Assembly (NCBI GenBank): GCA_030447415.1
Contig: JAUJOZ010000020.1
Coordinates: 27,750 to 91,749, forward strand
Source: Thermomicrobiales bacterium
Lineage (GTDB): Bacteria > Chloroflexota > Chloroflexia > Thermomicrobiales > UBA6265
DNA: 64,000 bases
Reading direction: 5' to 3'
The position numbers and the translations under genes were made by a program. The stretch's first letter is position 1; each line of letters starts with the position of its first letter. The notes beneath the pieces were generated by a model. The model was not told where the DNA came from and made no database searches. It was given only the letters and a program-made list of their open reading frames with translations. Below, piece by piece: positions 37,254 through 46,364 of the stretch.

Positions 37254-37310
37254 GGCGGCGAGCGGACAGTCGCGCTCAGGGCCGATGGACCGGTGACCGA
37301 GGAGGCAGTG

Positions 37311-37550
37311 GTGGCACACGCAACGGCCGGTACCAAGAAGCCGGAGACAACGACGCTTCGCACGCGGCAGCATGACATTCACACGCGTCGCCTCGTGCTT
37401 CAACGGCGTCTGGAGGACGGATACCGGCGCATCGACCAGGCCCTGGCGCAGGGTGAGGACATCGGGACCTGGGAAGCGTTCTGGATCCGCCTACTCCACG
37501 AGTACGAGTCGGTGTGCGACGAGGTAGCCGACGAGAGCATGGCTGCTTGA
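37311..37550 (+). CDS. Small helical protein in the SOS operon
   Basis: 79 residues, strongly helical (RQHDIHTRRLVLQRRLEDGY, RIDQALAQGEDI, WEAFWIRLLHEYESVCDEV). No known domain. GAGGAGG five bases before GTG 37,311 favours that start over GTG 37,293. It follows the annealing protein by 57 bp and precedes the terminator, so it is co-transcribed and probably DNA-damage induced. Confidence 0.6.
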   Translation: MAHATAGTKKPETTTLRTRQHDIHTRRLVLQRRLEDGYRRIDQALAQGEDIGTWEAFWIRLLHEYESVCDEVADESMAA

Positions 37551-37564
37551 TCGTCATCGGCGCA

Positions 37565-37594
37565 CCAGGGACCGGCCATGAGGCCGGTCCCTGG
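37565..37594 (+). terminator. Strong 13-bp hairpin ending the SOS operon
   Basis: CCAGGGACCGGCC pairs perfectly with GGCCGGTCCCTGG around ATGA, followed by CGTTCCTTCG. It also faces the convergent cyclophilin gene. Confidence 0.7.
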
Positions 37595-37646
37595 CGTTCC
37601 TTCGCACGAATGAGGGTCCCGGCCCCGGGGTTAGTGCCGACGTCCA

Positions 37647-38402
37647 TCACTCCTCGGAGATGGTGACCTTCTCGAGCGTCACTGGCTCGGTCGGCGTTGA
37701 TTTTTCCCGGCCATTGGGTCCGACTCGCGTTGGCGTCCGGGCGATGTCGTCAACGACGTCCATGCCGGACACGACCCGGCCGAAAATCGTGTAGTTCTTT
37801 GGCAGCTGACCGCGCAGATCGTCCAGCACGACGAAGAACTGGCTTCCGTTGGTGTTCGGTCCGGCGTTTGCCATCGCCAGCGTGCCGCGTTCGTAGTCGC
37901 GGACCACTGGCTCGTCTTGGAACCGGTAGCCTGGTCCACCGGACCCTGTGCCCGTCGGATCACCGCCCTGGATCACGAATCCGCTGACGATCCGATGGAA
38001 CGGTGTGTTGTCGAAGTAGCCGTCGCGCGCTAGGCAGACGAAGTTGTTGACGGTCGTCGGCGCATCCTGCGGGAAAAACTCGACCTGGAACTCACCCTTG
38101 TTCGTTTGGAGGGTAGCCGTGTAGCGTTTCGCCGGGTCGATCGCCATCGCCGGCGGCGCCGAGTATTGCTGCCTCGCCATGGAATCCGCTCCTTCGCTTG
38201 TCGCCCGTTGATCAGCCGTCCAACACCCGCTTGCCTCGCCAGGCGCTTGCGGAGTGCCAACCGAGTCCCGGCTCGCCGGGTTGCCCGCGGGGAGCCGCGC
38301 TTCCTCCGAATCGCCGCACGAGCTCAGCACGACGGCACAGGCGATCCCCATGATCGCGACCCTAGCCGCCGGTATCCCCCGTGCCCGCCAGCCCCAGGGC
38401 AT
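37647..38402 (-). CDS. Cyclophilin-type peptidyl-prolyl isomerase, lipoprotein
   Basis: About 251 residues. A lipoprotein signal is visible (ARVAIMGIACAVVLSSCG, Cys of the lipobox LSSC). After a linker comes a cyclophilin domain: TNKGEFQVEFFPQDAPTTVNNFV, YFDNTPFHRIVSGFVIQGGDP, GTLAMANAGPNTNGSQFFV and LPKNYTIFGRVVSGMDVVD. The active-site Arg (FHRI) and Gln (FVIQ) are kept. It assists folding of exported proteins at the membrane. ATG 38,402 gives a proper n-region; it overlaps the HD gene by 41 bp. Confidence 0.85.
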   Translation of the reverse strand: MPWGWRARGIPAARVAIMGIACAVVLSSCGDSEEARLPAGNPASRDSVGTPQAPGEASGCWTADQRATSEGADSMARQQYSAPPAMAIDPAKRYTATLQTNKGEFQVEFFPQDAPTTVNNFVCLARDGYFDNTPFHRIVSGFVIQGGDPTGTGSGGPGYRFQDEPVVRDYERGTLAMANAGPNTNGSQFFVVLDDLRGQLPKNYTIFGRVVSGMDVVDDIARTPTRVGPNGREKSTPTEPVTLEKVTISEE

Positions 38403-38943
38403 CCGCTTCGGCCGCCATGGCGCGAACGACGAACGCCACGTGCTCATCGAAATCGACGCCCAGTTCCTCAGCACCTCGTAGCATCGCCTCCCGGTCCACC
38501 CCGCGGGCGAACGCCTTGTCCTTCATCTTTTTGCGGACGGCCCGCGGCGTCACGTCCGCCACGGCGCGTGAAGGTCGGACCAGGGCTACCGCGCCGATGA
38601 ACCCGGAGAGCTCGTCGACGGCGTACAGCGTCCGTTCCAGCCGCGTCTCTCGCGGGACATTCAGGTAATCGGCGTGGCTCCGGATCGCACGGATCGCCCA
38701 CTCCGGGTAACCTCGCTCCCGCAGGATCGGGACACCCGCCTCGGGATGTTCGTCCGCCGTCGGATGGATCTCATAGTCGAAGTCGTGGACCAACCCGACA
38801 AGTCCCCATTCGTCCTCCGGCTCCCCCTCCTGACGCGCGTACGCGCGCATCGCCGTTTCCACGGCGAGGCAGTGTCGCCGCAAACTGTCGTTCTGGACAT
38901 ACTCGGTGACGAGTGCCCACGCCTCGTCACGGGAGATCGACAC
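38362..38943 (-). CDS. HD-domain metal-dependent phosphohydrolase
   Basis: 193 residues. HD-domain residues are present: His in LRRHCLAVE, the HD pair in VGLVHDFDYEIHP, His in EHPEAG, and the later Asp in YAVDELSGF. Relatives are HDIG-type hydrolases acting on nucleotides or phosphate esters. The C-terminal half (RKKMKDKAFARGVDREAML) is the family extension. Function is not more closely known. It is in an apparent operon with the cyclophilin downstream. Confidence 0.8.
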   Translation of the reverse strand: MSISRDEAWALVTEYVQNDSLRRHCLAVETAMRAYARQEGEPEDEWGLVGLVHDFDYEIHPTADEHPEAGVPILRERGYPEWAIRAIRSHADYLNVPRETRLERTLYAVDELSGFIGAVALVRPSRAVADVTPRAVRKKMKDKAFARGVDREAMLRGAEELGVDFDEHVAFVVRAMAAEADALGLAGTGDTGG

Positions 38944-38983
38944 CCGTCCTCCTTCCGCTCCTTCGGGACTTACGGTCCGAACA

Positions 38984-40051
38984 CTAGCGGATCAGCATAG
39001 CGTCTCCGAACGAGAAGAATCGGTACCGCTCCCGAATCGCCTCCTGGTACGCTCGCATGATCGTCTCGCGTCCGGCTAGCGCGCTCACCATCATCAACAA
39101 GGTCGACCGTGGCAGGTGAAAGTTGGTCAGGAGCACGTCCACCACGCGCCATCGGTATCCGGGTACGATGAAGAGCTCGGTCCGCTTCGTCAGTCCGCGT
39201 GGCCGCCCCTCGTCCCATTCGGCGCCTAGGGTTTCAAGCGTGCGCGCGGCCGTCGTTCCCACCGCCACTATCCGTCCACCGGCGGCCCGGGTTGCCGCGA
39301 TCGCGGCTGCCGTCTCATCTGGGACCGAGCACCACTCGCGGTGGATGCGGTGGTCCGCAACCAAGTCCGCCGTCACCGGGCGAAACGTGTCCAGGCCAAC
39401 GTGCAACGTGACCTCGGCCCACCCGATCCCTTTGTCTCGGAGATCTTGTATCAGCGCGTCCGTGAAGTGGAGCCCGGCGGTCGGCGCCGCCGCGGACCCG
39501 GGTCGGGACCCATAAACCGTCTGGTATCGCTCGGCATCACTAAGCTTGGTGCCGATGTACGGGGGGAGGGGCGCCTCGCCGTAATCCTCAAGTCGCGGGG
39601 TGCCGTCTGGGAACTGCAGCTCGACGCTCCCGTCCTCTCCCATACCCACGAGAACGACGTGGAGCGGGGTCATCTGGCCTGGATGGTGGCCCTCGATGCG
39701 GAGACGTGCCCCGAGCCTCAGCCGTCGCGCCGGCTTCGCCAGCGCCGTCCACCGGCCGGGTCGTCGCTCGGCAAGCAGAAGCAGCTCGACCCGGCCGCCG
39801 GTCTCCAGCTTCGTCGCCCGTAATCGCGCTGGGAGGACCCGACTGTTGTTCGCCACAAGCAAGTCGCCGGCCCGCAGCCAACACGCCAAATCGGCGACTC
39901 GCGAGTGATGAAACGTCGCCCCCGCTCGGTCGACCACCAGCAACCGCGACGCGTCTCGCTCGGCGAGCGGCGTCTGGGCGATCAGCTCGGGCGGCAGGTC
40001 GTAATCGAAGTCGGAGACCCGAAGGTTCTGATCTGCCCGGAGACGGTTCAC
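38984..40051 (-). CDS. queA: S-adenosylmethionine:tRNA ribosyltransferase-isomerase
   Basis: 355 residues with all QueA landmarks: [24 protein letters not shown] near the N-terminus, [35 protein letters not shown] and [20 protein letters not shown]. It transfers the ribosyl group of SAM to preQ1 in tRNA, the penultimate step of queuosine synthesis. Its start overlaps the ruvB stop by 4 bases, so it is translated from a ruvB-queA transcript. Confidence 0.96.
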   Translation of the reverse strand: MNRLRADQNLRVSDFDYDLPPELIAQTPLAERDASRLLVVDRAGATFHHSRVADLACWLRAGDLLVANNSRVLPARLRATKLETGGRVELLLLAERRPGRWTALAKPARRLRLGARLRIEGHHPGQMTPLHVVLVGMGEDGSVELQFPDGTPRLEDYGEAPLPPYIGTKLSDAERYQTVYGSRPGSAAAPTAGLHFTDALIQDLRDKGIGWAEVTLHVGLDTFRPVTADLVADHRIHREWCSVPDETAAAIAATRAAGGRIVAVGTTAARTLETLGAEWDEGRPRGLTKRTELFIVPGYRWRVVDVLLTNFHLPRSTLLMMVSALAGRETIMRAYQEAIRERYRFFSFGDAMLIR

Positions 40052-41073
40052 GGTTCCGCGAGGAACGACCGCTGCGCCGTCTCGAGCAGAGCGGGTGCCG
40101 GGATGCCGAGGTGCTGGTAGGCGCGGCGGGTGGCCACCCGGCCGCGCGGCGTCCGCTGCAGGAAACCGAGTTGAATCAAGTACGGCTCGTAAACGTCCAT
40201 GATGGTATCCGCTTCTTCACTCGTCGCCGCTGCCAAGGTCTCGACGCCGACGGGCCCCCCGCCGAACTTCTCGACAATAGCGGAGAGAATCCTCCGGTCG
40301 ACATCGTCCAGACCCAACTCGTCGACTTCAAGCATCGTGAGCGCGTCGGCAGCTACCTCCGCGGTGATGGCACCATCACCATGCACCTCGGCGTAGTCGC
40401 GGACACGCGTGAGGAGCCGGTTCGCGACCCGCGGCGTTCCCCGGGAGCGGAGCGCCACCGCTCGCGCCCCCTCCGGCGCGATCGGCACACCGAGAATCGC
40501 GGCCGATCGCAGGACAATTTCCTGCGTCGCCTCGAGGTCGTAGAAGTCGAGCCGCAGGACCGAGCCGAAGCGATCGCGCAAAGGACCAGTCAGCAACGCC
40601 AGGCGGGTCGTCGCACCGATCAGCGCGAACCGTGGGAGATTGATCCGCATGGTGCGCGCAGCCGGCCCCTTGCCGAGCACGATGTCGACCGCGAAGTCCT
40701 CCATCGCCGCGTAGAGGACTTCCTCGACGACCCGGCTCAGGCGGTGGATCTCGTCGATGAAGAGGACGTCGTTCGCCTTCAGATTGGTCAGGATCGAGAC
40801 GAGATCACCGGCGCGTTCGACCGCCGGGCCTGAGGTGATGCGCAGGCTGACTCCCATCTCGGCGGCAATGATCCCCGCCAGGGTCGTCTTACCGAGGCCC
40901 GGTGGACCGTAGAGCAGGACATGGTCCAGGGCCTCGCCACGCGCCTGCGCCGCCTGGATGAAAATCCCCAAGCTCGCCTTGACCCGCTCCTGACCGATGT
41001 ATTCGGCCAGCCGCCGAGGACGCAGGTTCCGTTCGAGCTGCGCATCCTCGACCCGCTGGCGCGGCGTGATCAC
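40048..41073 (-). CDS. ruvB: Holliday junction DNA helicase RuvB
   Basis: 341 residues from GTG 41,073, with GGAGG about ten bases upstream; the longer frame is not needed. RuvB motifs: [12 protein letters not shown], Walker [11 protein letters not shown], Walker [27 protein letters not shown], and the C-terminal winged helix ([17 protein letters not shown]). It drives branch migration with RuvA. ruvA and ruvC are not adjacent. It is coupled to queA downstream, as in many bacteria. Confidence 0.96.
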   Translation of the reverse strand: MITPRQRVEDAQLERNLRPRRLAEYIGQERVKASLGIFIQAAQARGEALDHVLLYGPPGLGKTTLAGIIAAEMGVSLRITSGPAVERAGDLVSILTNLKANDVLFIDEIHRLSRVVEEVLYAAMEDFAVDIVLGKGPAARTMRINLPRFALIGATTRLALLTGPLRDRFGSVLRLDFYDLEATQEIVLRSAAILGVPIAPEGARAVALRSRGTPRVANRLLTRVRDYAEVHGDGAITAEVAADALTMLEVDELGLDDVDRRILSAIVEKFGGGPVGVETLAAATSEEADTIMDVYEPYLIQLGFLQRTPRGRVATRRAYQHLGIPAPALLETAQRSFLAEP

Positions 41074-41165
41074 CCGCCGCTCGCCTCCAGCCCCGCAACT
41101 TGACCGACCATTTGGACATCGTCTCCCATGTCCCAAGTATACCAGCCAGGCAGAACATTCGTTCT

Positions 41166-41357
41166 TTAGGAGGCCTCGTCGACGAGCATGATCGGGATCC
41201 CCTCCTCGATCGGGTAGATCCGGCCGCAAGCGGTGCAAATCAGTCGTTCGCCGTCGAGTCGCAGCTCCTGCTTATCAACCGGACAGACGAGAATGGCCAG
41301 CAGGTCCGGGCTGATCGCCGGTCGGTCGTCGGCCTCGCCGCGCGCTCCGGACGTCAT
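41166..41357 (-). CDS. Trm112-family zinc-ribbon protein
   Basis: 63 residues: [42 protein letters not shown]. This is the short UPF0434/Trm112 form with CPxD and CxxC pairs. Trm112 proteins stabilise or activate methyltransferases in other organisms; the bacterial role is less clear. ATG 41,357 is preferred over the longer frame, which belongs to the overlapping TPR remnant. Confidence 0.8.
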   Translation of the reverse strand: MTSGARGEADDRPAISPDLLAILVCPVDKQELRLDGERLICTACGRIYPIEEGIPIMLVDEAS

Positions 41358-42070
41358 GTCGTTCCTCGCCAGGGCACCGAGACCGGTGGCCCAACGGGCA
41401 AGCGACCGGCGATGCCACCGGTACACCAAGCCGCCGCAATTCGTCCGCCGCCCGCTCCCCGTAGTGCGAGTGCGGCTCGAGTCCGGTCACTCGCCGGTAC
41501 TCTATGATCGCCTCCACGGACCGGGGCGGCTGCCATGACCGGTACAGTTCCGCTAGATAGAAGTGCGCCTCGGCGCTATCCGGCCGTGCAGCGAGGATCG
41601 TTGGAGCTGCACTTCCGCGTCCGCTTGCTTCCCGCCGTTCTTCAGCGTTCGGGCGAAGTCAGGCGTCCCTCCCAGTCGTCCGGTGCCACACTCAACGCCC
41701 GTTCATACCACCGAATTGCTTCCGTCAGTTCACCCATGTTCGCCAGCCGATTCGCCAACGTCAGCATCGTCGTGGCGTTCCCGGGTCGGCCTCCACTCGA
41801 GCACGCAGCGCTTCGGTTTGCTCGTCGACCGCCAGCTCGGACTCCCGCGCTCGTCGGCCGTATCGTCCCGAGAAAGGACGCCCACAATGGCATACCGACC
41901 GCGGCGGCGAGGAGCGAACAGACGACGACCATCCCGAGCAGGCCAAACGTGAGGTGCAACCGGCCCGCGCGAAGACGCCGGCGTGCCACCGAGACCCTCC
42001 CGAGCAGCGGCCGCCGTCCGCGACCCCGGCCTGGTGCTCCTCTCACCGCGAGTTTCGACTTCCTGATCAC
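41275..42070 (-). pseudogene. Membrane-anchored TPR protein, multiply frameshifted
   Basis: A transmembrane start (HLTFGLLGMVVVCSLLAAAVG), then ESELAVDEQTEALRARVEADPG, TMLTLANRLANMGELTEAIRWYERALSVAPDDWEGRL (in pieces), then HFYLAELYRSWQPPRSVEAIIEYRRVTGLEP can be followed through several frames. At least three single-base shifts break it. The TPR pattern (A-x-x-x-Y-x-x-A-L) is plain. It is one of the few damaged genes in core DNA and worth a check for sequence error. Confidence 0.6.
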
Positions 42071-42310
42071 ACCGTGTCGAACTGCCGGGTACCTATGCGT
42101 TTCGAGGTGACATGCATCAGGCCGTGACCCGCTCATGCCACGATAAATGGGCCCGGGACCAGACCCTAGCGACCATACCACAGGGAGTTACGGGAAGGGG
42201 GGAGGATACCCATCCGACGGTGCGCAATCCCGTGCGCGGGCCTCGGCTAGGATTGCGACCAGAACTTGACGGGTGCTATACTGTGCGTCGCTCTTGGCCC
42301 CGTCGATCAC

Positions 42311-42386
42311 GCCGGCCTAGCTCAGTTGGTAGAGCAGCTGTTTCGTAAACAGCAGGTCGTCGGTTCGAGTCCGACGGTCGGCTCCA
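42311..42386 (+). tRNA. tRNA-Thr (CGT)
   Basis: Acceptor GCCGGCC/GGTCGGC, anticodon stem GCTGT/ACAGC with loop TTCGTAA, anticodon CGT, T arm GGTTCGAGTCC. CCA is encoded at 42,384-42,386. Confidence 0.95.
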
Positions 42387-42408
42387 GATCGGGGGCTGGG
42401 CGCTCCGA

Positions 42409-42492
42409 GCCGAAGTGGCGGAACCGGCAGACGCGCTACGTTCAGGGCGTAGTGGGTGAAAACCCGTGGGAGTTCAAATCTCCCCTTCGGCA
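42409..42492 (+). tRNA. tRNA-Leu (CAG)
   Basis: Acceptor GCCGAAG/CTTCGGC, anticodon stem CTACG/CGTAG with loop TTCAGGG, anticodon CAG, a long variable arm (TGGGTGAAAACCCGTG) and T arm AGTTCAAATCT. CCA is not encoded. Confidence 0.95.
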
Positions 42493-42595
42493 CCTCGTCC
42501 CCCCGATCCCAGATCGCTCCCGTCTCGACCACGATCGACCCCAACCGAAGCAGGGGCGCTGGCCCCGGGGCGGTCGGGCGTGTACATTGACAACC

Positions 42596-42970
42596 GAGGA
42601 CGCGGCGGGAAGGATGGCCGCTGACCCCCATACGGGGTTAGAGGAAAGTCCGAGCTGCACAGAGCGAGGGTGCCGGCGAAAGCCGGGGAGGCGCCGCGAG
42701 GCGTCGACAGTCCAGAAAGGCGCACGGTCGCCCACCCAGGCAACCGTGCGAGAGCAACAGAGACCAAGCCGACGGGGCGCCCGTGGGCGCCCCGTGCGGG
42801 TGAAAAGGGCAATCCTCCCCGCAGCAATCTCGATTCGGCCGTTATCAGGTCGCTCGCCGAGGCCGGAAGTCGAGAGCAGCCACGGAGGCGACGACGTGGC
42901 CGGTCCTCTCCGGGACCGAGAGAGATGGCCATCACGAACAGAACTCGGCTTACTCTCCCGTCGCGTCCTC
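42596..42970 (+). ncRNA. rnpB: RNase P RNA
   Basis: About 375 nt with the universal bacterial motifs: AGAGGAAAGTCCGAGCT near the 5' end, CAGAGCGAGGGTGCCGG, GTGAAAAGGG, AGAGATGGCCATCACG and ACAGAACTCGGCTTAC. The ends pair as helix P1 (GAGGACGCGGCGGG with CCCGTCGCGTCCTC). It is the catalytic RNA that removes tRNA 5' leaders and sits in a tRNA cluster. Confidence 0.95.
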
Positions 42971-42976
42971 GCCCAT

Positions 42977-43050
42977 GGTGCCTTTAGCTCAATCGGCAGA
43001 GCGCCGGTCTGTGGAACCGGAGGTCACGGGTTCGAGCCCCGTAAGGCACC
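42977..43050 (+). tRNA. tRNA-His (GTG)
   Basis: Acceptor GTGCCTT/AAGGCAC with the extra G-1 (42,977) opposite C73, anticodon stem CCGGT/ACCGG around CTGTGGA, anticodon GTG. CCA is not encoded. Its 3' part is the attL core of His-A. Confidence 0.95.
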
Positions 43051-43052
43051 CC
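43009..43052 (+). repeat. attL core of His-A
   Basis: Identical over 44 bp to 55,871-55,914, starting exactly at the anticodon loop of tRNA-His. Confidence 0.92.
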
Positions 43053-43081
43053 CGCAAAATGGCGTAACGACGCCGGAAAAC

Positions 43082-43110
43082 CGGCCCCGCGAGCAAACGT
43101 CGCGGGGCCG
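43082..43110. repeat. Hairpin between att and 12-bp repeats, His-A
   Basis: CGGCCCCGCGA pairs perfectly with TCGCGGGGCCG around a 7-nt loop. An almost identical hairpin lies at 55,945-55,973 in His-B. Confidence 0.65.
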
Positions 43111-43120
43111 CATTGCGTCT

Positions 43121-43144
43121 TGACCGCAGAAGTGACCGCAAAAC
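43121..43144 (+). repeat. 12-bp tandem repeats, left end of His-A
   Basis: TGACCGCAGAAG then TGACCGCAAAAC, starting 69 bp after the att core. Same unit as in the Gln elements. Confidence 0.7.
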
Positions 43145-43167
43145 CGGTCGCGAGGGACGCTGTCGCT

Positions 43168-43895
43168 GTGGTGTGGCTCAAGGCGGCCGACGACGATGGC
43201 CACGAACGCACCGGGAAGTTGCCGGGGCCGGGCGGTACGGTCCGCGTCGCCGCAGGATCGGCAGGGGGTGCTCGGTCTACCGTCTGGCGGGTATGGGCCA
43301 ATCGAACGAGCAGCGATGTCTACGTCGCCGCTCGGGTACTCGCCGGCGTCAACAAGATCAGCCTGCACGAGTCGGGGGATTGGCGTTACCAGTGGGTGCG
43401 ACCGGAGCCTGCCGAGCGGTACGCACCCGGGCAGGGACGCCTCATCGGGCGGTGGCCCCGACCCCCGGCGGTTGGCGCCGGCTGGACTCGCGGACTGGCC
43501 ATCTGGGTGCCGGAACCGGACCTCGTACCAATCCCCGACGATACCGAAGACGGTCAAGGGGTGACCTGGATTCCCAAGCCGCCACGGGGCAAGGTCGCAA
43601 CGTTTCAGGTGGTCGTCGCCAAGCCCAACCTCGGCATCGTTCAACTCCAGCAGACCTGGGTGCCGGGGCGTTCTCGCTCGCCAACGACGAGACCTGCCTC
43701 GTGCTTGGCTCGTACACGGACCTGACCCTGCAGCGGGAACAATGGCTTGCCGAGCAGCGCCGCCGCGTCTGGGAGGCGGCGGGACACATCGACCTCAGCG
43801 CCGCCCATGCCCCCCGCCTCACCTTGTTCGGGTGGGACGATGATGGGACCCGGGGCTTTTGGGATCTCGCCGTGACGAACGCCGACCCTGGCTAA
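43168..43895 (+). pseudogene. Cargo-slot protein of unknown family, one frameshift (His-A copy)
   Basis: Homologous along its length to the intact gene at 56,031. Shared stretches are VVWLKAADD, GHERTGKLPGPGGTVRVAAGS, VWRVWANR, KISLHESGDWRYQWV, RPPA, GWTRGL, WVPEPD and, after the break, LVLGSYTDL and RLTLFGWDDD. One G is missing from a G-run at about 43,664-43,668 compared with the other copy, which shifts the frame. The family is unknown to me. Confidence 0.7.
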
Positions 43896-43910
43896 CTGGC
43901 GAGGACCCCG

Positions 43911-45034
43911 TCAGCCGGCGAGCGCCCGCTCCATCGCGTCCGCCGCCTCGGCGAAGGCTTCCGGGAACAGGTGGCTGTAGATGTCGGCGGTGGTGCTGAG
44001 CAGGCTGTGCCCGAGCACCTCTTGCACCACCTTCACCGGCACCCCTTCCGCCAGCATCAAGCTGGCCGCCGTGTGGCGGGTGCTGTGAAGGGTTCGGCGG
44101 GGCAACCCGTGGGCGACCTGAACGCGGTGCCAGGAGCGGATGACGTTGCGCGGGTCAAGCAGCCCGCCGGTCTGCGTGGCGAAAACCAGACCCTTCTCCT
44201 GCCAGCGGTTGCCCGCCGCTGCCCGCTCGAACGTCTGTCGGTCCTGCTGGGCGCGCAGCGCGGCGACAAGCGAGGCCGGCAGCGTCAGCGTACGTCGGCT
44301 CTTGTCCGTCTTGGGCTCCTTGAGGATCAGCTTGCGGTCGATCCGCTGCACGGCGCGGCGGGCCTTCAGCGTGCGGTGGTCGAGGTCCACGTCCTCCCAG
44401 GCCAATCCCAGCACCTCGCCCAGCCGCAGCCCGAGGGTGAGCGCCACCCCGGAACAGCGCCTCCAGCCGGTCCCCTCGGCCGCGTCCAGCCGGGCGCGGG
44501 CCTCGGCCGCGGTCAGCGGCCGCACCTCCCGAGGGCCTGCCGCGGCGACTCGACCAGGGCGCCGGCGTTGCGGGCGACGAGGCCCCAGCGCATCGCCTGG
44601 TTCAGCGCCGTCCTCAGCACCGCCCGGACGTGGTGGACCATGCGGGGGCTGAGGCCGGCGTCCTGCTTCGCCTTCAGCAGCGCCGCGACGTGCTGGGGGG
44701 TCAGCTTGGCGAGCGGGACATGCCCGACCCCCGGCTTCAGGTGCAGCCGCACGATATCGGCATAGGTCGCGTGGGTCTTGGGCGCCTTCGCAGGCTTCAC
44801 CACGTCCTCTAGCCAGCGGTCGAGGAACTGCCCGACCGTCTGCCGCGAGGAACCGAGGTCGAGGCCCGCGTCCACGTCGCGCAGCGCCGCCCGCAGCCCA
44901 TCCTGGGCCTCTTTGCGCGTCCGGCCGTAGTAGCTCTTGCGCTTTCCGCCCGGCAGGCTCACCTGAGCCTCCCAGCGGCCATCAGTCCGCTGCTTGATCG
45001 CCCGCTCGTTATGACCCCGCCGCTTGGTGCTCAT
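43911..45034 (-). pseudogene. Tyrosine integrase of His-A, frameshifted
   Basis: The N-terminal half (KRKSYYGRTRKEAQ, TVGQFLDRWLEDVV, ATYADIVRLHLKP) and catalytic half (GLRLGEVLGLAWEDVDLD, LHSTRHTAASLML, LGHSLLSTTADIYSHLF) lie in different frames that overlap at 44,513-44,525. A second compensated shift sits near AAEGTGWRRCSG. Catalytic residues Arg, His-x-x-Arg, His and Tyr all survive, so a single correction would give a working enzyme. Confidence 0.85.
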
Positions 45035-45110
45035 CTGCCCACCTTCACCCTCCGCGATCCGACGACAGGTGTTGCTAGTGTCGGACCGATGTTCGAGCCC
45101 GGGACCCGCC

Positions 45111-46364
45111 TAGTGGAGTGTCAGCCCGCAAACGCCGGGTAGAGGCGGCGCAGCTTGGTGCGGGCGTCGGCCGTGGTGAACTGCCAGTCGATCCGCTGGA
45201 CGCTGGCGTTGCGGCGCTCGGCCCAGGCCCGCGTGGCCGCGGTCATGGCGTCGCGGTCGGGCAACCTCTGCCGGAGGCACTGCCGCTCGAGCACGCTCAG
45301 CTCGAGCTCGGCCATGTTGAGCCAGCTGCCGTGCTTGGGGGTGTGGTGCAGCTCCAGCTTGTCGGCGAGGCGCTTGGCCTCGGCCGGCGAGAAGGCGGCG
45401 TAGAGCGAGGCGGGCGAGTGGGTGTTGAGCTGGTCCAGCACGAGGACGATCTTCTCGGCGGCGGGGTAGTGGACGTCGACGAGCTCCGCCATGCAGCGGG
45501 CGAGGTCGAGCCGCGTCCGCTGGTCGCTGACCAGGACCGTGCGCCAGCCCCGGAGCGGCTCCGTCGCCACGAAGAGGTTGACGACCCCGCCGCGGGCGTA
45601 CTCCGGGTCGTGGCGGGCGGGGCGGCCCGGCGCCGCGGGCAGCGGGGCCGGACCTCCCCGAGCAGCTGCCGGCTGGTCTCGTCGAGGCACACGACCGGGC
45701 GGGCCGGGTCGAAGGGCGCGCGTAGACCGCCAGCACGTCCTCCATGCGCCAGACGAAGTCGGGGTCGGCGGTCGGGGCCAGGCACCACTGCTCGCTCAGG
45801 TGCGGCTTGAGCGCGTTTTTTGAGCGTCTGGCGCACCGTCTCGTGGGAGACGGCCTCCACCACCTCCAGGCGCACCAGCTCGTCGGCCAGCAGGCGCACC
45901 AGCTCGTCGGCCAGCAGGCGCAGGCTCCAGCGCGCCTGGCCGTCCGGGGGCGCGGAGCAGGCCAGCGCGACGAGGTGCGCCTCCTGCGCGCCGTCCAGCC
46001 GCCGCTCGTACACGCGGTCCGGCCGTCGCCGCTGCAGCGCCGCCGCCAGCCCTTCGGCGACGAATTGGCGGCGCACGCGCAGCACGGTGCTCAGGTTGAC
46101 GTCCAGCGCCCCGGCGATGGCGGCGTCGGACCACCCCGGCCGCCGTCGCCGTGGTCGGCCTTGAGCAGGATGCGGGCGCGGGTCAGCGTCCGGGCGGGCG
46201 CGGTCCCGCTCCCGACGAGGCCGCGCAGCTCGGCGCGCTGTGCCTCGGAGAGGACGACGCGGTACGGGTACGCCATGGCGGGGCCTCCGGAGCAAGGCGG
46301 CGGGGCCAATGCCCACGCACCGCACACGCCCTGCCGCCAGCAAATCACGGCTGACACTCCACTA
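45111..46364 (-). mobile_element. IS630-type insertion sequence A
   Basis: Terminal inverted repeats TAGTGGAGTGTCAGCC (45,111-45,126) and its exact complement (46,349-46,364). TA at both outer ends fits the TA target of IS630/Tc1-mariner elements. 1254 bp with one broken transposase gene. Confidence 0.85.
45121..46275 (-). pseudogene. IS630-family transposase A, frameshifted
   Basis: Start MAYPYRVVLSEAQRAELRGLV, HTH AIAGALDVNLSTVLRVRR, then a DDE domain across three frames: VVCLDETSRQLLGEV, VLVLDQLNTHSP, SWLNMAELELSVL. The second Asp and the Glu are visible. A short internal duplication (LADELVRLLADELVRL) and at least two frameshifts inactivate it. Confidence 0.8.
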
